The notes beneath the pieces are model-generated. The model did no database searches, was not told the origin of the DNA, and saw only the letters and a list, made by a program, of their open reading frames with translations. A DNA stretch of 64,000 nucleotides from Cymbomonas tetramitiformis (lineage: Eukaryota; Chlorophyta; Pyramimonadophyceae; Pyramimonadales; Pyramimonadaceae): positions 16,736 through 80,735 of the forward strand of contig LGRX02034578.1 in assembly GCA_001247695.2 (NCBI GenBank), in the 5' to 3' direction. A program made the position numbers and the translations under genes. Of this stretch, positions 58,589-64,000 are shown in pieces. Positions within the stretch are counted from its first letter, which is position 1, and each line of letters starts with the position of its first letter.

Positions 58589-61500
58589 CTAGGACGAATC
58601 ACACAGGGATGCAGCAGACCTGCAGCATGAGAAGAAAATAAACAGCAAGAAAGTCATGATGCAAAATCACCACTGAAGGAGATGACTTTCATCATAGGGT
58701 GGTATATTGGTTGTTTCATATGACACATAGAAGATATGAATAATTCGTAGAGAATTTTGGGATAAACATCCTGGATTGGCTGTGCTTGATTGCTCTATGC
58801 CCAAGAATGACCGAAGAGATTGCTTGCCACTTTTCAGCCATAAAGCGTAGAGGCTGCTTAACAACGGTTGGGACCATAAGCTAAATAGCTATGCAGCTAT
58901 GTCGGAGGCTGAATAGCCATGATTGCACAGACTCAGTCTTTTATGATGAATAGACCTCTGAGAAATGGTGTCTAAAAAATCAATTGACAACAACTCAACC
59001 TTTTGGTATGATGCAGAGCTGATGATCTTTGTTGCACTTTAATTGTTTAATGTGCACTAATGAAATGTCTCGTGATATATAATCTCACAGAATAGGCTTT
59101 GCTCAATGGCGATATGATCAGATATGTAATGATCAATGAAGACAAGATGGTTGGTATGGCTCATTCAGTAGGCATAATTACCTCAAAGAGATGCCAATAC
59201 ACGGATACATATCAAGACATAAGGGCAATAGGCTTATTGTATAGCCTTCAAGGCAGCTAGCATTTATGCTGCATTGGTCAGCTCAGTGGCTTTGACCTTT
59301 CTAGCGGTGTTGTACTCAGGCCGTGGCCTGCATATTGCATTGAGTAATCTTGACACCTTTAATGATCCAATCAGATGATATGTATGAAGTATCAAGAATG
59401 GTTACCCTTTCCAATGATCATCGGTGGCAGAGGCTATATTGCTTGCACCGTGTCAGTATACAATTCTAGTCTGGATACATGCTAGACCAGATGTATACAA
59501 TGTCTAGGTCTTCAAAATCAAGCTCATATGAATGTCATGGCTGATGTATGTGTCAACTTTCATGGAGTTTTGCATGGTTTGACTGTATATAGTCAGGCTT
59601 ACCACAACAAAAACAATGATGCAACTTACTTGTTTTATTTTATTATTTGTCTTTATTATTTATTATTTATTTGGTTTTTAGTTGTATTTCTAGCTTATCA
59701 TCTTCCCCCCTCAAGGAAGTGTATTGCTAGGCGGTTGTCAAGCGCCGTTCAAATACAACAGAGGTCCGACCTCTTTGTGATGACGTGGAAGCTTTCTATG
59801 AAGCTGGATAGCAGTTGTCGGGATGCAGCCCCTTGCACCGAAGGTGCATCGCAGTCTTTGGGATGCAGCCCGAATCCACGTCATTAGCGTGGGTCATATA
59901 GTACCCAAGCATGTGCTGTGTATATACAACACTACCCTCCAGCGGCGAAGTGGCTTGCTATTACCATCATCGTATGCTGTGGGATATCAATATGTGATCA
60001 GAGAGCATGGATATATATATATGTACCATGTTTGTCAATATCGGAGAGACTATGTCTTCTTTAAAATCCTCATGACTATATATATAATGGTGGTATACTG
60101 ATGTCAACACCTTCTCTCTGAGTGATTCATTGATTTCAGATGTGATGTCGTGGCAAAAAATATATGTCCACGTCATTGGCACGAGTCATGGTGTGTCCAT
60201 GCATACACGATCTTAGCGCAGGTCACAATACAGTGCCCGAGCATACGTGATTTTAGTGTAGGTCACATTGTGCCTCTGTTTATTACATCTGAGAATATAT
60301 GTTACTCATCTTTGTGAGTCTAGACAGCATTGTGCTGATTGCAATGCTTTCTCTGGTGACTTATATATCACAGATTATACCAATGTGGTGATCAGTCCAG
60401 TGCAATATTTTGTCACCGGAATGTACAGGGATTGTGAATGATTGCAATCCAGCCGAAGGAATAATCTCAACAGCTTATTCTGTACTAATGAATTCATCGG
60501 AGTTATACTCATTTCGACGATTCAAAAACCCATGTCATTATAGTGATGACAACTCATGTGAATATATAGGGTTTTTATCAGAATGCTTTTATGTGATGTC
60601 AACATATTATGAACAATTCACTTGCATCTCAGGACAAAGGAGTTACGCTTGGAAGGTCTTGCATGGTGGTCTCCCAACAATTATCAGCTGTTATTCGGGT
60701 GCCACATTCTGCCTTCAGCACTGGGACTATATCAACCAGTCTTACAGCGATGCACTTGTCCTTCCCACTCTTATGTACGGCAATAGTGCCAAAGTGTATC
60801 AGGTGGGATATATATATATATATATACAATATAACTATCATCTTCTGATCCATGAAATGCAATTAAGCATGGTATTAGGTTATATATTATGTATATGGTT
60901 CAGCATTCCAAACTTACTCGAGAATGTAAATGCTGAGCAAGAGTCAACTTATAGTCATTGGGATATAGTTTCCCATCCGAGTTTACACTTTATTAGTGAT
61001 GGTGGATTCAACGTTGTACAGATTTCAACGTTATTTGTGGATGCAGTGATTTTATCAAAAGCAATCCATCAGAAATCACCAGATCGGAATATGAAATGGA
61101 TATGTGTGAATCCTATCCACCTTCTTCCCCCTTGAGGAAGTGTGAATACATAGGCAGTCAGTTGTTTATATACTTTATAGCTTATAGCTTATAGCTTGCA
61201 GTCCTTATAGAAAGCAGCTCATACAGTTTTAGGGTTGCAGCCCTACAGTCCTTGGGTTGTAGCCCTGCAGTTTTTGGGTTGTTGCCCTACAGTTTTAGGG
61301 TTGTTGCCCATAGTATTATCATGTCTATGATGATTTAGCATGATATAATAATGCCAAAAAAAAACGAAGTTTTTCCAAATAATGGCGGCATTTTAGGGCA
61401 TGTGTGGTTACAATGGCCCTATTACCCAATACAGTGTTTAGGGTGTTACTTGATATCAGTAACCCTAATACAGGTAAAAAATAAGCAGTATAACGATTTT

Positions 61501-63118
61501 GCCAAGATTTTTAAGCAAAACTGCATTCAATACCTAAGTGAATGTTAGGTAATTTTCAGAGGGTACGTTACACCCGTCACACACACATTCAAATATTAGG
61601 GTGTTACAGGGTGTTACACGTGTTATGTCTTTCAGGGATTGTTATTTGATAGATAAATATCTATTATAGCAAAAAAATCAATCCCGAATTTGCAAAAGAT
61701 TACACGTACAGCATTTTGACCGATTTAGTGTTACAGCCAATATGTTTACCCCTATATATTACACACCTAATATCTAGGGTGTTACACGAAATATGACATG
61801 TGTCATTATGATTTTCTCATACCTCAATAGGTATAAAATCATATTATCAAATAAAATAGGGTCCGATTTTCAATTTTCAAATCTATCGCAAACGGATTTT
61901 ACCTATTTTGGCCGTTTTGGCTATATGTATATATATATATATATATACATATCTCTGTGTGTGTGGACTGCAAAGTACAGAAGTACTGCAAATCACTTCA
62001 CTATTGCACATGACAAATTTCATGGGATAAAAGTGAATTATACTGCATATCAACATCTAAGGTTGATCACATTTCTGGGTTTTACTGATTGAAACCCATG
62101 GAGGCATATGCACTCTCTGGTGATATTTAAGATATATCAACTGTAATGAATTCACAGTTGTGTCAGATCCTAAGATATATTTGGATGTATACAACGAGTA
62201 TATCAAGTGATATCTCTATGTTCAAATACATCTGGACACTGCTAGATGTAATCTATGCAGTTTTTACACAACACATTGTTTGTGTATATGTATGTCCACA
62301 ACCACCTTTTGTCAATTCATGTATGGTTGCTGATCTGAGTTGGTACATGCATGTGAAGTGATCATCTGTATCAACTGTCAGAATGCAATGTAGATATTGA
62401 TGTTGCTCCAACGATGATATGTGAGTGAGACGCATGGACAGTGCTCAACAGTGACCAGCTGTTATTTGAGCACTGTATACTGCCTTCGGGTCTGGAGATA
62501 TCTCCATCCAGCCCTTCAGCATGTTGTTTAATCCTGTTCCCTTATGTATCGCCATCGCTGACACTTCCACGCACATGTGTTTGGAAGTGGGATCTATGTA
62601 TTATGTATTGATACAATACTTGATCATTACACTTGGAGTCAGTGTATTGTCAACATGAATGCTAGTGTTTGTGCAGTGTATAGTACTGCTGATTAGTACT
62701 ATTGTGTGTGTGTGTGTTTACTTACACACACTTTGCAAAATCTTTATGGATATCACAATATCCTAACAGCTTATCATGCAGATTGTCAGCATACCACGTA
62801 CTGATTATATCTAACATGATATATATAGTTTAGGGATTGTTGTAATTCCATGTTAATCTCATTACGATATGAGTTGCTGATAAATTTCACATGAAGCTCA
62901 GGTGAGCATTCCTTCAAGTAATCCACCATAGAATGTACATGTTACCTGGAGAGCATCTCGGCTCCACCAGGGCACGACAAACTAATTATGGTGTTATGAT
63001 TACTGTCAGGCACCCTTTGCAACATGGATTCTAATATAGTTTAGCATTCACTGCAATATGCTTATGCTCTATTTAATACAGCTGTTATCGTGATCAAGCT
63101 GTTCAATATAATAAAGTA

Positions 63119-64000
63119 TGTAACATTTACAACATTGCAATCATTCAGGATAAAATGTGTGCATGATATAGAAGTATATGCACTGTGTATTAATGATTGC
63201 TGTAAGTGAAATGAGTGTATGTGTGTGTGTGCTGATCTGCACACACATGTTGTGCACAGGTCACTGTGCTGCTGATAAGTATAATGCTGATGATCGAAAG
63301 TATTTGTGTGGTCATCAGAACATTGGAATATGCTGCATGGTATAGTTGCATAGTATAATAATGCATGGTACATATCGCTGCATGCGATGGATAGTATATG
63401 CTGCAAGTGTGCGTGTGTGTGTGTGATATCACAGATTCAGCTACACACACAACATATAGTACACAGACATGTGATTGCACAGCTTCCATATTTATCTGAT
63501 TTCATCTACTTATATGTGTGTGTGTGTGGCTACACACACAGCATATGATGCACACCCATGTGATTGCAAACTTGTATGTAAATCTGCCAGTAAATGGATA
63601 ACATCATCTCTTATGTGCAAGCATCACAGATTTTAAGTAGCATGCTGCATATATGTATACCATCATCACGCATCGTCTGTTCATGATGAATCTAGCAGTT
63701 GTATGTATATCCTGTCAAGCAAAATCATCATGCGCGCGTAGACTAGTGATTTTTGCAACCATTTGAAATGACAAGATTTTGATGCGTATACTGCACTGAA
63801 AATTAGTGCGAGTAGCGATTTATCAAAGTCGCTGATGTGCGCGCTGCAAATAGTGAACATATCTCTGTCGCAGGTTTGTATGGCATATGATATGAATGCC
63901 ATTTCGCGTACGGAACATACACTGATGATGATTTGTTCATCTGCGCGTCAGTATGTCGCATATCGTGCAATTTTGCGAATGATAGCAGCATATGTATGCG
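63119..64000. repeat. Outer right-arm sequence mirrored at about 19,500-20,959
   Basis: 63,119-63,440 matches 20,589-20,959 inverted. Further out, phrases such as TGATTTTTGCAA and GCGCGTAGACT are similar to 20,240-20,300. Several CACACA/TGTGTG microsatellites occur (63,215-63,250, 63,405-63,450, 63,515-63,540). No gene is seen. The window ends inside the repeat. Confidence 0.5.

Larger units (their letters stand above)
55129..63118. repeat. Giant palindrome, right arm
   Basis: About 8 kb matching the left arm in inverted order with both large insertions missing: the hAT target is intact at 60,431-60,438, and the join equivalent to 20,959/28,948 is near 63,118. The sequence is AT-rich with TA and CA microsatellites (for example 61,925-61,948), repeated GGGTTGCAGCCC palindromes (61,229-61,310), and CCCTAA/TGTAACACC phrases at 61,540-61,790. 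A 241-codon frame at 60,410-61,135 has no recognisable family and is broken in the left arm. No gene is supported apart from the exon-like ORF near 58,500. Confidence 0.85.

Noticed and set aside
60410..61135. 241-codon ORF in the right palindrome arm
   Set aside because: No recognisable family; AT-rich with Tyr/Ile runs from TA microsatellite; the mirror sequence in the left arm is broken into short frames.
28948..63118. Palindrome as a sequencing or assembly foldback artefact
   Set aside because: The arms differ by many substitutions and indels, distinct repeat expansions and large one-sided insertions, which a raw artefact would not show.
63190..63540. CA/TG-rich ORFs near the window end
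   Set aside because: Generated by microsatellites; no protein-like composition.

Overview
This is repeat-dominated nuclear DNA of a eukaryote, probably a green alga of the streptophyte/charophyte grade. The organism is an inference from five points: (CCCTAAA)n telomere-like DNA near 5,390; a plant-type initiator-Met primer-binding motif in front of a retrotransposon; Ty3/gypsy elements carrying DNA methyltransferases, which have been reported from a charophyte alga and from dinoflagellates; introns with GT..AG borders; and a near absence of ordinary genes. No bacterial operon, rRNA, tRNA or CRISPR array was seen. Almost everything that can be named is a mobile element or a remnant of one.

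Layout. 1-4,955 (minus strand): the 3' part of an LTR retrotransposon. It has a C5-cytosine methyltransferase ORF, a frameshifted integrase that runs into a PHD finger and a second AdoMet-methyltransferase-like domain, a polypurine tract, a 612-bp LTR at 186-797, and the end of a second LTR abutting it head to tail. 4,956-15,300: AT-rich DNA, two minisatellites, a 48-bp perfect palindrome, a decayed transposase-like gene, a Pro/Ser/Arg-rich gene with one nonsense codon, and a GAAGAC-rich palindromic element. 15,271-20,590: two Tc1/mariner-type MITEs (TA target duplications) and a gag-like gene pair next to an LTR-like sequence.

20,960-28,947: an approximately 8-kb insertion bounded by a 12-bp inverted repeat. 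It contains a 1,538-bp hAT element (8-bp target duplication) with chromodomain and BED-finger exons, a region crowded with GAATTC, and a 2.1-kb foldback element (8-bp target duplication) built around a 184-bp minisatellite with TTTGGG palindromes.

28,948-63,118: a giant diverged palindrome with arms of about 8 kb, centred on an LTR-like loop at 54,485-55,128. Its left arm is split by a 17,705-bp hAT element (31,586-49,290, TIR CAAGGATGGTAAT, target duplication TTCACAAT). The unfilled target survives in the right arm at 60,431-60,438. That hAT has a chromodomain-BED-hAT transposase and is itself invaded by a large minus-strand Ty3/gypsy retrotransposon (about 33,918-46,315).

The main result is the pair of retrotransposons. 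The intact 12-kb gypsy element encodes a 1,446-aa Gag-like protein overlapping by ATGA with a 2,584-aa polyprotein in the order protease, RT, RNase H, Dam-type N6-adenine methyltransferase, DD35E integrase, chromodomain, C5-cytosine methyltransferase. The unrelated-looking element at 1-4,955 also combines a C5 methyltransferase with an amino-methyltransferase-like domain. Two elements each carrying a cytosine and an amino-type DNA methyltransferase suggest that dual marking of element or target DNA is a recurrent strategy here. The methylation activity is inferred from motifs only.
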